This document shows positions 29,330 through 39,014 of a stretch of DNA of 64,000 bases, in pieces (the stretch's first letter is position 1; every line of letters begins with the position of its first letter). The notes below the pieces were generated by a model, which did not search any database, had not been told where the DNA came from, and saw only the letters and a program-made list of their open reading frames with translations. The position numbers and the translations under genes are program-made. Origin of the DNA: Thermoflexaceae bacterium (GTDB taxonomy: Bacteria > Chloroflexota > Dehalococcoidia > Tepidiformales > Tepidiformaceae); contig JABTUD010000002.1 in the NCBI GenBank assembly GCA_015075555.1, positions 930,001 through 994,000 on the forward strand. The letters run 5' to 3'.

Positions 29330-31199
29330 TCATGCTTTCTTCAGCTTCTGGTTGATCCAGACTACCTCGTTGCTCTTCTGGCCCCAGCCGACGTTGCTCC
29401 AGGCGTGGATTGTATCGAGCACGTTGAATGCCCACGGCTGGCGGGCAGAAAGCTTGTATGGGTTGACGCCCCAGATCCGGTAGGCCTCTCCGAGATCGAC
29501 CTTCATGACTTCTTCGAGGGCCTTGCGCCGCTCCTCGGCTTTGAACAGACGGCGCTGGTCAACGGTCAGCTTGTCGAGCTTATCGTCCTTGACCCAGAAG
29601 AAGTTGCGCGGGGACTTCGAGTTGAGGGGCCCGTACGCATACTGGTCGGGGTCCATGCCCGGACCGGCGAAGTTGGCGAACACACCGTCGAGGTCGCCCC
29701 ACTGCTTGGCGAAGAGGGCAGTGGACCAGCGGGTCAGGTCCTGGATGCCGTACTCGTCGAGTACGACCTCGATCCCGGCGTTGCGCCCAGTAGCCGATCA
29801 TGAGCTTCGCAACGTCGGTACCAGTACCGGGGATGCTGGAAACCATGACCTTGAGCGGCCGTCCCATGCCCTTCTCGGCGCCAGTGGCTTCCTTCAGGAG
29901 CTTCTTCGCTTCGTCGATGTTGTACTTGTGCGCGCCACCGAGCTTGTCGAGCTCGTCGATGGACCACGGCCAGTTACGGCCGAAGTAGCTGTAGTCCTGC
30001 GCATAACCGGGGGCGCCGAGGCCCTCGGCGACGCTGTCGATGATGCCGTTGATGTCGATGGCCATCTGCAGTGCACGCCTGACACGCCTGTCATTGAGCG
30101 GGGGCTTGTCGAGCTTGAGGACCATGTAGGGCTGGAACCCGGGGGGAGGAACGGCAACCTGGCCAAGGGCGCCGTTCACCGAGCCGACGACGTTGTCGAG
30201 CTCGGTCTTGCCCTGGACCCAGAGGGTGTCGAGGTTGCCGGAGCGGAACTGGGCAACTTCCTGGGGGTGGTTGCCAAGCAGCATCGGCGCTTCGAAAGCA
30301 TCGAGGAACGGGAGCTGCTTGCCGCTGACGGGGTCCTTGCGGAAGTAGGTGGGGTTCTTCTTCCCCGAGTGGACGTTCGGCGGGTCCCACTTATCGAGCA
30401 AGAAGGCGCCCGTGCCGATGGGCACCTTCTTGAAGATATCGGGCTTTTCGTAGGCCTCTTTTGCGAAGATGACCGCCACCGGGTACATGAGTGAGTTGAG
30501 GAAGTAGGCTGCGGGCGCCTTGAACTTCACCACTACGGTGTACTTATCGGGGGTCTCGATCTTATCGACTTCGGAGAAGATGGGCTGCTGGGCGATTCCC
30601 TTCGTGGGGTCCTGCGTGCCCTGGTAGACCCTGAAGCAGTAGGCGACGTCCTCGGAAGTGAGCTCGCGGCCGCTAACCGGGGCGATGTCGTGGAACTTGA
30701 CGCCCTGGTGGAGCTTGAAGGTGACGGTCAGGTCGTCGTTCTGTTCCCAGGTCTGGGCGAGGTCGCCAATCGGGGGGTAGAGGTTATCGCCGTTCTCCTT
30801 GTCGTTCATCTTGAACGTGAGGAGGCCGTTGAAATGGCAGGAGGCGAACGAGGCAAGGGTATCGCCTTCGGGGCCGGTGACGTCCCAGCCAGTCACACCG
30901 GGGTAGGTGGAGTAGCGGAAGGTGCCGCCCGGCTGGGGGCCGTCGGCCTGGCCGGCGAGGGTGCCAAAATGGTGCGCTCCGTACTTCTTGCGGTAGTCAA
31001 CGAGGGTCTTGGAGATGCCGGGGGGCACGGGCTCAAAGCCGGGCGGGAGCTTGCCATCGCCACCGCCGTTGCCTTTCCCGCCGTTGTCGTCGTCATCACC
31101 GCAGGCAAGGAGAATGCCGCCGGCCAGGCCAAGGGCAAGCGTTCGGCGGCGCGAGACCGGTGTCTTGAGGGCTCTTTTCCAGTAGTTCTCTTCACGCAT
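29330..31199 (-). CDS. Peptide-class ABC substrate-binding lipoprotein (frameshifted)
   Basis: Family 5 solute-binding protein (DppA/OppA class), about 620 residues. ATG 31199 has GGGAGG upstream. The N-terminus VSRRRTLALGLAGGILLAC combines a twin-arginine-like motif with a lipid-anchor Cys, so Tat export is possible. Family features: LTFKMNDKENGDNLYPPIGDLAQTWEQNDD, VTFKLHQGVKFHDIAPVSGRELTSEDVAYCF, RVRRALQMAIDINGII. At 29781-29782 two A/T bases are missing (CAAAACGCC expected): the protein continues in another frame as AGIEVVLDEYGIQDL... to WINQKLKKA and stop at 29330. First gene of the importer operon. Confidence 0.92.
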
Positions 31200-31540
31200 G
31201 GTCGCCTCCCACGGACGCTGCGCGGCTGGGGGCCGCCGCAGGCACGGTCTTTCGCGCACAGCCCCCACCCTGCCGGCAGTGCGGCGGGAGACAGTTCACG
31301 ACACGCGCACCTTGTACACCCATGCCGAATTGCAAGTCAAGCTATTTCCGATGCCTGGCATCCGCTACATCTATTGACAGCGGGGCGGTGATCGCGTGAC
31401 GGCGGCCTGGCGCGGGTGGAGCGGGCTTTCCCCACCGGGCCTGGATTCGGCGTAGACTACGGCCACATCCAGGAGGACCCGATGACCAACACGCCCACGG
31501 CGGCCGGTTCGGCCGCGAACCTGAAACCCTGCGCCCGGGG
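31200..31540. other. Divergent intergenic region
   Basis: Holds the promoter of the peptide-importer operon on the minus strand (see 31311-31340) and, on the plus strand, TTGACA at 31374-31379 with no clear -10. AGGAGG at 31472-31477 precedes ATG 31482, whose frame is open for about 30 codons and may be the true start of the next gene. Confidence 0.4.
31311..31340 (-). promoter_or_regulatory. Promoter of the peptide-importer operon
   Basis: TTGACT (31340-31335) and TACAAG (31316-31311) with 18-base spacing on the minus strand, giving a leader of about 105 bases before the binding-protein ATG. Confidence 0.4.
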
Positions 31541-31930
31541 ATGTTCGCGCTACCCGAGCGGGTGGACATGCCCGTGAGGCTGCGGGGAAACCGGTGCCGC
31601 GCCTGCGGCCAGCCGTTCTTTCCTGCGCGCCATTACTGTGCTGCCTGCACCAGTGGCGACATGGAAGACACGGAGTTTGCCGACGCGGGGAAGATTGAGA
31701 CCTTCACCGTGGTCCGGCAGCAGCCACCGGGGGGCGCCATCGCGCCACCGTATGCGATCGTGCGGGTGAAGCTGGACAACGGCCCAACCGTGCAAACAGT
31801 CGCCACGAATTGCGACCCGGAGAAGCTCAAGATCGGTGACCGTGTGCAGCTCATCGCCCACCGGGTGTTGGAGGACGAATCGGGCGCCACTGTTGTTTCG
31901 TTCATGGCTCAGCCTGCGAAGCAGGGCTGA
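31541..31930 (+). CDS. DUF35 zinc-ribbon/OB-fold acyl-CoA-binding protein
   Basis: Partner of thiolase-like enzymes. N-terminal rubredoxin-like zinc ribbon CRACG ... CAAC (about residues 19-36), then an OB fold with FTVVRQQPPGGAIAPPYAIVRVKLDNG and KIGDRVQLI. 129 residues from ATG 31541; however the strong AGGAGG and ATG at 31482 suggest that about 20 more residues precede it with a frameshift near 31525 (TLRPGMFALPERV is in the downstream frame). It is followed 25 bases later by a thiolase, the usual arrangement. Confidence 0.85.
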   Translation: MFALPERVDMPVRLRGNRCRACGQPFFPARHYCAACTSGDMEDTEFADAGKIETFTVVRQQPPGGAIAPPYAIVRVKLDNGPTVQTVATNCDPEKLKIGDRVQLIAHRVLEDESGATVVSFMAQPAKQG

Positions 31931-31955
31931 TGCATCAGCGCGAAGGAGAGAAGCG

Positions 31956-33092
31956 ATGCGAGAAGTTGTAGTCCTGGGAGCGGGCCTGCACCGGTTCGGC
32001 CGGTTTCCCGACAAGAGCCTCCAGGACCTTGGCCGCGAGGCAATCAAGAACGCCCTCGACGATTCTGGGGTGCCGTTCAAGGACATCGAGGTGGCCTATG
32101 TGGGCCGGGTTCTGGCGGGGATGGGCGCCGGGCTGAGCGTTGTCTCGGAGATGGGACAGACGGGAATCCCGGTGATCAATATCGAGATGGCCTGCGGCAG
32201 CTCCACAAGCGCCTTCCGCGAGGCCTACCTTTCCGTGGCCAACGGCGTGTACGACACGGCCCTGGTGGTGGGCTTTGAGAAGATGCAGCGGGGGATGCTG
32301 CAGATCTCGGAGCAGGCAAGCTACCAGACAGTGATGGGGCTTGCGGTGATGCCCGCGGCCTATGCGTTGCAGGCGCAGAGATACATGGCGGACCACGAGG
32401 CCACCCCGGAGATGTTCGCGCAGGTCTCGGTGAAGTCGCACCGCAACGGAGCGCTCAACCCGTACGCGCAGTACCAGAAGGATGTGACCCTCGACGAAGT
32501 CATGGCCTCGCGGATGATTGCCGACCCGATCACGCTGCTCCAGTGCTCACCCACCACGGATGGGGCAGCGGCGGTGGTGATCTGCGCGAAGGAGAAGGCG
32601 GCGCAGTACAGCGCGGCCCGCAGCATGACGGTCGCGGGCTGGGCAACCGGCTCGGGGAAGTTCGAATCGCACGACGACGGCGAAGGCGACGCGGAGACGA
32701 ATACGGGCGAGGTCACGCGGCTCGCGAACCAGGCCTACGCGCGGGCGGGCATCGGACCGGAGGACGTGGACGTCACCCAGGTGCATGACGCGTTCAGCCC
32801 CGGCGAGGTGTTCACGATCGAGGGCCTGGGCCTGGTGAAGGCGGGCGCCGGGGCGAGGGCCGTGTGGGAAGGGCGCACTGAGATCACGGGCGATATCCCC
32901 GTGAATACCGACGGCGGGCTCCTTTCGCGCGGGCACCCCATCGGCGCGACCGGGGCGGCGATGGTAACGGAGATCTTTCGCCAGCTCACAGGCGAAGCCG
33001 GCCCCCGCCAGGTGAAGGGGGGCGATGCGAAGGTGGGGCTCATCCACAACGCTGGCATCGGCGGGGTAAACATCCTCGTCTTCAAGCGTTGA
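31956..33092 (+). CDS. Thiolase family acyltransferase
   Basis: Acetyl-CoA acetyltransferase/SCP2-thiolase-like, 378 residues. ATG 31956 has GGAGAG upstream. Nucleophile Cys in MACGSSTSAFREAY (about residue 81), HDAFSPGE (about 281) and GHPIGATGAAM (about 330) with catalytic His are conserved. The second thiolase cysteine (C-GGG near the C-terminus) is replaced by HNAGIGGVN, as in many SCP-x-like members, so degradative cleavage or condensation of a specialised acyl-CoA is possible. Lies between DUF35 and SDR genes in a single operon. Confidence 0.92.
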   Translation: MREVVVLGAGLHRFGRFPDKSLQDLGREAIKNALDDSGVPFKDIEVAYVGRVLAGMGAGLSVVSEMGQTGIPVINIEMACGSSTSAFREAYLSVANGVYDTALVVGFEKMQRGMLQISEQASYQTVMGLAVMPAAYALQAQRYMADHEATPEMFAQVSVKSHRNGALNPYAQYQKDVTLDEVMASRMIADPITLLQCSPTTDGAAAVVICAKEKAAQYSAARSMTVAGWATGSGKFESHDDGEGDAETNTGEVTRLANQAYARAGIGPEDVDVTQVHDAFSPGEVFTIEGLGLVKAGAGARAVWEGRTEITGDIPVNTDGGLLSRGHPIGATGAAMVTEIFRQLTGEAGPRQVKGGDAKVGLIHNAGIGGVNILVFKR

Positions 33093-33102
33093 GGCCGCGA
33101 GT

Positions 33103-33886
33103 ATGACTGGCCGGCTCCAGGACAGGGCCGCGATCATCACAGGCGGCGGCAGCGGCATTGGCCGGGCGTGCGCGATCCGGTTCGCGGCCGAGGGCGCATC
33201 GATTTGCGTGGCCGACCTTAGCCTCGAAGGGGCGGCGCGAACGGTGCACGAGATCGAAGCGGCGGGCGGACAGGCGTTCGCGCTGCAAGTGGACACTTCG
33301 GCCGAGGCCGAGAACGACCGGATGGTGGAACGCTGCGTGGCCGCCTACGGCGGGGTGGACATCCTGGTGGCGGCGGCAGGGATCAGCAGCGGCCGGCCGC
33401 CAACCACCGGACCCATTGAGCCGGTGACCACATTGACGGTGCCGATGGAGCACTTCCGGAAGGTCATCGATGTGAACCTTTACGGTGTCCTTTTCGGACC
33501 GGGCGGCGGCGCGGTGGATGGTGGCGAACAGGAGGGCGGGAAGCATCATCAACCTGGCCTCGGTGGCGGCGAAGGTCCCCCTGCCAGGGGGCGCCTACAG
33601 CGTGAGCAAGGCGGGGGTGTGGATGCTGACGAAGGTGCTGGCGCTGGAGCTGGCCACCACCGGGATCCGGGTGAACGCAATCGGCCCCGGCTTCATCGAA
33701 ACGCCCATGACCGAGATGATCCGGGGCGATGAGGCGCGCAACCAGTGGGCGCTGGGGATGACGCCGACGGGGCGCTACGGGCAACCGGAGGAGATAGCGA
33801 GCACGGCGCTCTTCCTCGCTTCGGATGAGTCGTCGTACTTCACGGGGGAGATTCTGCACCCGGCGGGCGGGCTGTTCACGGGGTAG
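33103..33886 (+). CDS. Short-chain dehydrogenase/reductase (frameshifted)
   Basis: Classical SDR, about 260 residues restored. NAD(P) loop ITGGGSGIGRA (about 12), Asp in CVADLS favouring NAD(H), NAG-like region VAAAGISSG, then VIDVNLYGVLF. At about 33497 two bases are missing (expected TTC TCG GAC); the next frame gives SDRAAARWMVANRRAGSIINLASVAA, catalytic AYSVSKAG and the closing PAGGLFTG. Starts 10 bases after the thiolase; probably oxidises a 3-hydroxyacyl-CoA in the same pathway. Confidence 0.9.
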
Positions 33887-33906
33887 CGAACGAAAGGAGA
33901 GGGAGC

Positions 33907-34749
33907 TTGGAGCTGAAAGAGGTAATCGGCCGGCGCCGTTCGATCCGGTTCTTCGAGCCGTGGCGCGAAGTGGAGAGGGAGAAGATCCAGGCCATCCTTG
34001 AGGCAATCTACCGGGCGCCACGGGTGCTCGAAGTGGACTTCGTGCGCGTCGTGGTCGTGCACCGGGACAGGCTGACGGCGGAGCAGATGGCACAGCTGAA
34101 GACGCCGACGACGACGGCGCAGCTGGATATGGCGCCGGTGTACATCTTTTTCTTCGCCGACATGGATGCCCTGGAAGCCGCCGCGCGAACGGGCGGCGGG
34201 TTCAGGCAACTGGTTGATGCAGGCGTGCTGAACCGCAGCCACGGGTGGAGCCCGGAATTCGTATCGGGCATGGCTGCGGGATACCTGAAGGCCCTTGTTG
34301 ATGACCCGGATAAAGTGCCGGTGGGGCCGCCCGGGCCCGACGGCAAGCCCCGGCTGGCTTCGCGGGAGGCGCTCCGGCTGGCGCGAACGGCTATAGGCAT
34401 CGCCCAGGACTACGCGCTGCTGTCGGCCTTCAACGAAGGACTGGGAGCGCTGCTATCGGCGGTGAGCGTGCCAGCGGCAAAGGCGGTGATGGGCATCCCG
34501 GATTCGTGGGTACCTTCGAGCCCGATGCTGCTGGGCTACCCGGGGGAGACGCCCGAGGCTGGCGGCCAGCGGCCCCGCGAGCCGTTCGAAGAGGACTTCT
34601 TCGAGCTGCACTACGGGCACCCGTTCTACCGGGAGCCGGCGGTGGTCGAACGGCTGAAGGCGGCCGGGATGATCCAGGAAGAGGCGCCGTTCCCGTGGCG
34701 CATGGACGAGGTGAGGGGCCTCGCCCGCAAGTACGGGCTGCCGGACTAG
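33907..34749 (+). CDS. Nitroreductase-like flavoprotein A
   Basis: FMN-dependent nitroreductase fold, 280 residues, larger than the usual 190-220. N-terminal flavin-phosphate motif GRRRSIRFFEP (about 8-18), and the helix ALLSAFNEGLGALLS (about 176) used for flavin contact. A Pro/Gly-rich insert around residues 135-150 (PVGPPGPDGKPR) and a C-terminal extension rich in Glu/Phe are unusual. TTG 33907 follows AAAGGAGAGGGAGC. Paralogue of the next gene, with which it could form a heterodimer. Substrate unknown. Confidence 0.8.
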   Translation: MELKEVIGRRRSIRFFEPWREVEREKIQAILEAIYRAPRVLEVDFVRVVVVHRDRLTAEQMAQLKTPTTTAQLDMAPVYIFFFADMDALEAAARTGGGFRQLVDAGVLNRSHGWSPEFVSGMAAGYLKALVDDPDKVPVGPPGPDGKPRLASREALRLARTAIGIAQDYALLSAFNEGLGALLSAVSVPAAKAVMGIPDSWVPSSPMLLGYPGETPEAGGQRPREPFEEDFFELHYGHPFYREPAVVERLKAAGMIQEEAPFPWRMDEVRGLARKYGLPD

Positions 34750-34759
34750 GAGAGGGAAG

Positions 34760-35560
34760 ATGGATTTTCGACAGGTTGTGGGACGACAGCGGACCTTCCA
34801 GTACTTCCTTCCCTACCGGCCGGTGGAACGGCCGAAGGTGCAGGTAATCCTCGAAGCCGGGCGGCGCTCGTCGCGCGCAGTGAACACGGCCTTTTCGAAG
34901 GCGATCGTCACCCACCGTGACAGCCTTTCGGCGGAGGAGCGGGAGAAGCTGAAGACGCCCCTTTCGGCGGCGCTGGTGGATACGGCGCCCGTCTACATCT
35001 TCTGGTACCACGACATGGACGCGAGGCGGGTGGCCGTGGAGGAGAAGAAGTGGCCGACGGTGGCCTCGGGGACGCTGGTAGCGATCGGGGCGCTTGGTCC
35101 GCCGCACGGGTGGAGTCACCGTTATGTGCAGCAGGTAGTGCTGCCCGAGGTGCTGATGCCGGGGCTCGATGCTGGTCCCCAGCGGGGCGGAAACGCCGAC
35201 GCCGCGCTGGCGATGGCGCAGGGACTGCTGGCCGCGCTCGACGAGGGGCTGGCGGCGTGCCTGGCGCCGTTCGATGAAGCGGGCGCGAAGGAGGTCCTTC
35301 GCACGCCGGACACCTGGGAGCCGGTTATGGGGATGTTCCTGGGGTACCCGGCAGAGTCGTGGGAGGCAGGCGGGCAGGAGCCAAGGCCGCCATTTGAGAG
35401 CATGTTCTTCGAGCAGAACGCAGCGGAGCCGTTCGCGCGCGACGCGAAGCTGGCGCAAGCGCTGGCCGAATCGGGCCTGGGCGGGCGGCCGGCGCCGGTC
35501 CCGTGGCGAGAACGGGAAGTGCGCGCGCTGGCGCGCATGCTCGGCCTGCCGCAGGAGTGA
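34760..35560 (+). CDS. Nitroreductase-like flavoprotein B
   Basis: 266 residues, homologous to the preceding gene along its length: matching blocks are KLKTP, D(M/T)APVYIF, HGWS, the GLxALL helix, DxWxP...LGYP and PFEx-FF near the end. Yet its N-terminus reads GRQRTFQYFLPYRPVER where A has GRRRSIRFFEP, so the Ser/Arg contact to FMN phosphate is altered and one of the pair may be non-catalytic. ATG 34760 with GGAGAGGGAAG upstream, 10 bases after gene A. Confidence 0.78.
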   Translation: MDFRQVVGRQRTFQYFLPYRPVERPKVQVILEAGRRSSRAVNTAFSKAIVTHRDSLSAEEREKLKTPLSAALVDTAPVYIFWYHDMDARRVAVEEKKWPTVASGTLVAIGALGPPHGWSHRYVQQVVLPEVLMPGLDAGPQRGGNADAALAMAQGLLAALDEGLAACLAPFDEAGAKEVLRTPDTWEPVMGMFLGYPAESWEAGGQEPRPPFESMFFEQNAAEPFARDAKLAQALAESGLGGRPAPVPWREREVRALARMLGLPQE

Positions 35561-35570
35561 GGTGACCAGG

Positions 35571-35915
35571 ATGACAGACGTTCAGACAGCCGATGTGCGC
35601 AATGCGGAGACAGTCCACCGCTGGCTGGCCAGCCGCCTGGACCTCTGGGGGAAGAAGGCGCTCAGCGACGACCTGGTGGAGACGCTGACGCGCTTCTGCC
35701 AGCGAATAGGCAAGTGCCCAGACGAGATGATCGACGACTGCCTGCGGCCGGGGAAGGAGCGCGACGTGTACGTGCTCCGAACGCGGGCGCGGCGCGAATA
35801 CATGGAGCAGATAGAAGCGTTCGAAGCGGAGACGGGCAGCCGCGACCAGGCGAACATCGTCCGCAGCTTCCTCATTCACAACGGGGTGGCGATGAACCCG
35901 AACCTGCTGCCGTAG
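35571..35915 (+). CDS. 114-residue helical protein, function unknown
   Basis: Predicted all-helical cytosolic protein from ATG 35571. No membrane segment or metal motif. The pattern LASRLDLWGKKALSDDLVETLTRFCQRIGK, YVLRTRARREYMEQIEAFEA and NIVRSFLIHNGVAM is distantly like the SAM-like arm of tyrosine recombinases (which bind a half site), but there is no catalytic domain. It ends the operon with the two nitroreductase-like genes, 10 bases after B, so it may serve the same pathway. I do not recognise it. Confidence 0.6.
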   Translation: MTDVQTADVRNAETVHRWLASRLDLWGKKALSDDLVETLTRFCQRIGKCPDEMIDDCLRPGKERDVYVLRTRARREYMEQIEAFEAETGSRDQANIVRSFLIHNGVAMNPNLLP

Positions 35916-35933
35916 CAGCGGTAGCAGCGGCGG

Positions 35934-36679
35934 TCAGACCTCGTCGGCGAGCTTCTGGCCGGCGGCCTTGAGCAGCGGCCGGGCCGCGGCGGCCAATGCC
36001 TGCCACCATGGGTCGAAAGCGGAGGGCGGCAGCTCGCCGCTACGGTGGAGAGGGACGATTCGATCGAGTTCGGCGTTGACAGCAGCGGCGAGCTCCTGGC
36101 GCGTGCCGTTGTTCCTGACGGTCCAGTCGGCGCCGGGCGCGCGCTGTTCGAAGGGGCGCATCGAGGCGAGGCGCTGGTTCGCCTCCTCGACGCTCATGCC
36201 GCGCGTTTCGATGAGGCGCTGGCGGGCAACATCATCATCCACGCCCACGAGCCAGGTCTGGTCGCACCAGCGGGCGTAGCCGGGCTCCATGAGGTTCACG
36301 GCCTCCATCACGGCCACGGCTGTGGGGGGGAGCTCGGCACGCCAGCGGTCGATCTCGCTCTTGATGAGGTCAGTGATGGAGCCCATGGCGCGGTGAGCTT
36401 CGCCATTTCTGCGGGCTTGCCGAAGACCTTCGCTCCCAGGGCCTTCCGGTCGATGTAGCCATCGGCGCCGACGACGTCCTCCCCGAACTCGGCCACCACG
36501 CGGTCGAAGCCCGGCGTGCCGGGGTCGTAGAGCCGATGGACCAGCCTGTCAGCGTCGCAGTGGATGGCGCCGCACTCTTCGAGCAGGGCGGCGACAGTCG
36601 ACTTGCCCGCAGCAATCGTGCCGGTGAGGCCGATGACGAGGCAGGTTGGATTGCCATTCGGCGAGGCGGGTTTAGTCAC
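35934..36679 (-). CDS. coaE: Dephospho-CoA kinase with C-terminal extension (frameshifted)
   Basis: Last step of coenzyme A synthesis. GTG 36679 has GGAG 7-8 bases upstream. P-loop GLTGTIAAGKST (consensus GLTGGIGSGKS), then CDADRLVHRLY, FGEDVVGADGYIDRKALG. At about 36386-36391 one base is missing: MAKLTAAMGSITDLIKSEIDRW follows in the next frame with the lid/adenine region ARWCDQTWLVGVDDDVARQRLIETRGMSVEEANQRLASM. Past the normal end there is an additional 40-residue tail (LHRSGELPPSAFDPWW ...). As the gene is essential in most bacteria, the frameshift is most likely an error. Confidence 0.9.
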
Positions 36680-36778
36680 TGCTTGCTCCACTTCGCCCTG
36701 TGGCCAGGTGGCGGGGCGATGCAACTGCCATAGGGCACGAGGCGACGCTCGGGCCCTGGACAGCTCAATGGGCCCGGG

Positions 36779-37921
36779 TCAGGGCCGTTCGTTGGACATG
36801 ATGATGGTGCCGCTGGCGGCGAACATGCCGCCCACGCCGTGGGCGATGCTGATCTTTGCGCCGGGCACCTGCGCGGGGGCGATGCCGCGCATCTGACGGA
36901 CGCTCTCCTGGAGGGCGTACATGCCGTACATGCCGGAGTGCATGTAGCTCAGGCCGCCGCCGTTCGTGTTCAGCGGGAGCTTGCCGCCGGGGCGGGTGTT
37001 CCCTTCCCAGATGAACCGGGCCCCCTCGCCGCGCTTGCAGAAGCCGAGGTCTTCGAGGCCGTAGATGGGCAGGTGGGCGAAAGCGTCGTAGACCATGAGG
37101 TGGTCGACGTCGTCGTGGGAGATGCCGGCCTCGTCGAAGGCCTTCTTCCCGGAGACGCGGAAGGCCTTCGAGGTGGTGAAGTCCTCCATCTGGCTCACCA
37201 TGGGGGTTTCGCTGCTTTCGCCGGTGCCAATGATGTAGACGGGCTTGTTCGGGAAGTCCTTTGCGCGGTCCGCGGAGGTGAGGATGAGCGCACCGCCGCC
37301 ATCGGTCACCAGGCAGCATTCGAGCAGGTGGAACGGGTAGGCGATCATGCGCGAATTGAGGACGTCATCGACGGTGATGGGGTCGCGGAAGGAGGCGCGG
37401 GGGTTCATGGCGGCCCATTCGCGCTGGACGACGGCAACCATGGCGAGCTCTTCGTGGGTGAGGCCGTATTCCTTCATATAGCGAAGGACGGGGATGGTGA
37501 AGGAGCTAGGCGGGCCGGAGGTGCCGTAGGGGCCTTCGAACTGCCCCTGCAGGCTCGATGGCGAGCCCCAGCGGCCGGCAGCGCCGACCCGCGAGCGGCC
37601 ACTTTCGCCGTGGGTGATGAGGACGGTCTTGCAGAGGCCTTCGTTTATGGCCGCGGCGGCGTGACGGACGTGGAGCATGAATGAGCAGCCGCCCACGGCC
37701 GTGCCATCGAGCCAGGTGGGGGTGATGCCCAGGTAATGGGCGATGGCAACAGGCGATTCGCCGGCAGTGGCGACGCCATCGATGTCCTTCGGGCCCAGGC
37801 CGGCGTCCTTCATTGTGTTGAGGGCGGCATCGGCGTGGAGCTGGATTACGGAGAGATCGGGGATGACGCCCATCTCCGTGGTTTCGGCGGCGCCGACAAT
37901 GGCAACGCTCCCGGGCTTCAT
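36779..37921 (-). CDS. Thiolase-like (lipid-transfer/Ltp2-type) protein
   Basis: 380 residues of thiolase fold. Nucleophile-position Cys occurs in GTAVGGCSFMLHV (about residue 87), and HLMVYDAFAHLP aligns with the thiolase HDAF block. However the GHPxGATG loop is replaced by NTNGGGLSYMHSGMYGM, which I associate with non-decarboxylating, Ltp2-like retro-aldolases rather than true thiolases. It overlaps the DUF35 gene upstream by 4 bases (ATGA), the arrangement of Ltp2 and its DUF35 partner, and two MaoC-type genes lie divergently beyond. Confidence 0.87.
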   Translation of the reverse strand: MKPGSVAIVGAAETTEMGVIPDLSVIQLHADAALNTMKDAGLGPKDIDGVATAGESPVAIAHYLGITPTWLDGTAVGGCSFMLHVRHAAAAINEGLCKTVLITHGESGRSRVGAAGRWGSPSSLQGQFEGPYGTSGPPSSFTIPVLRYMKEYGLTHEELAMVAVVQREWAAMNPRASFRDPITVDDVLNSRMIAYPFHLLECCLVTDGGGALILTSADRAKDFPNKPVYIIGTGESSETPMVSQMEDFTTSKAFRVSGKKAFDEAGISHDDVDHLMVYDAFAHLPIYGLEDLGFCKRGEGARFIWEGNTRPGGKLPLNTNGGGLSYMHSGMYGMYALQESVRQMRGIAPAQVPGAKISIAHGVGGMFAASGTIIMSNERP

Positions 37922-38342
37922 CGGATCACCCCCGCGGCGGGGCGGAACTTCGGGATGTCAAGGTGCTCGTTGCCGGGTTCGAAGACGACCTCGACGGGCA
38001 TATCAAGAATGAGGGCTTCGGGCGTCTGTTCCACGCCGGCCATGTTGGTCATCATCCGTGGGCCTTCGTCGAGCTGGATGACAGCGATCGCGTAGGGGCA
38101 TCGTGTTCGAAGCCGGGGCGGGGCGGTGGTTGATGACGTAGCTGTAGAGCGTGCCGCGGCCGCCGGCGGCGAAGCTGCTGACCGAGCGCGAGGCGCACTG
38201 CGGACAGAACGGGCGAGGGGGGAAGTAGACATGGCTGCAGGTGTTGCAGCGCTGAAGCCTGAGCTCGCCGGCTTTGGTCCCGTCCCAGAAGTCCCTGGTT
38301 TCCGGGGTATGGGTGGGGTAGGGGCTTGCGGTGTTCCGCCAA
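37918..38342 (-). CDS. DUF35 zinc-ribbon/OB-fold protein (multiple frameshifts)
   Basis: Partner of the thiolase-like protein. Reads from TTG 38342 (LAEHRKPLPHP, AAGGCAGG upstream; GTG 38380 is the alternative) into PETRDFWDGTKAGELRLQRC, zinc ribbon CNTC ... CPQC, GTLYSYVINHRPAP. Single bases are missing in the G4 runs 38115-38118 and 38095-38098, after which the protein continues YAIAVIQLDEGPRMMTNMAG and ends PKFRPAAGVIR at 37918. A further indel near 38310 is needed to join the first residues. About 140 residues when repaired. Confidence 0.8.
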
Positions 38343-38529
38343 GTATGGGTCCTGCCTTGAGAAGCGGAGTCCGGGGCCACGGGGGTTCCCGGCTCAGTTG
38401 TATCTCAATATCTACCGTGAACGTGAAGGTAGGGCAAGTTTGGGAGCCTTCTCGCCCACCGGGCCCTCCGTTGCCCGCCGCGGCTCCGGTCCATACGATG
38501 CGTCCATCTACCAGTGAAGGAGTCGCAGA

Positions 38530-39006
38530 ATGCCGGACCCTTACCAGTTCCCGGTCGACCGCAGCGCGGTCATGCTCTTCGCACGGGCGCTGCTCGACAT
38601 CCGCCCCGAGTACTCCGACCCGGACGATGCGGCGACGAAGGCGGTTGGCGGGATCGTGACGCCGCCCACCTTCGTGCAGTCGAGCGCGCACTGGCAGCCC
38701 GACTACCCGCTCGACCTCACGCGGCCACGCAAGGGCCCGCCCCCGGCACATCGAGGCGACGGCGGAGGCGGGGGCCTGGGACGTGGCCTTCACGCCGAGC
38801 AGCACTACGAATACCACCACCCAATCCACGCGGGCGACACGCTCACGGTCAGCACGCGCCCGGGAAGCTCGTGGGAGAAGCAGGGGAAGCGAGGCGGCAA
38901 GCTGCTCTTCAGCGAGACAATCACCGACTACACGAACCAGGATGGCGTGCTCTGCGTCACCGCCCGCTCGGTGGGCGTGCAGACCGAGCGCGCGGTAGAC
39001 CAGTAG
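38530..39006 (+). CDS. MaoC-like hot-dog protein, FAS1-type dehydratase half
   Basis: 158 residues; ATG 38530 with AAGGAGT upstream. N-terminal half of the two-part (R)-specific hydratase/dehydratase: RSAVMLFARALLDIRPEY, GGIVTPPTFVQSSAHWQPDYPL, LHAEQHYEYHHPIHAGDTLTVSTR and FSETITDYTNQDG. Between about 38745 and 38800 the sequence is oddly Gly-rich; an adjacent frame reads HIEATAEAGAWDVAF there, so two compensating indels probably scramble about 15 residues. This half usually lacks the catalytic Asp/His and pairs with the next gene. Confidence 0.8.
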   Translation: MPDPYQFPVDRSAVMLFARALLDIRPEYSDPDDAATKAVGGIVTPPTFVQSSAHWQPDYPLDLTRPRKGPPPAHRGDGGGGGLGRGLHAEQHYEYHHPIHAGDTLTVSTRPGSSWEKQGKRGGKLLFSETITDYTNQDGVLCVTARSVGVQTERAVDQ

Positions 39007-39014
39007 GAGGCGGA

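Noticed and set aside
35571-35915. Call as a recombinase
   Set aside because: Only a weak resemblance to the arm domain of tyrosine recombinases; no catalytic Arg/His/Tyr residues.
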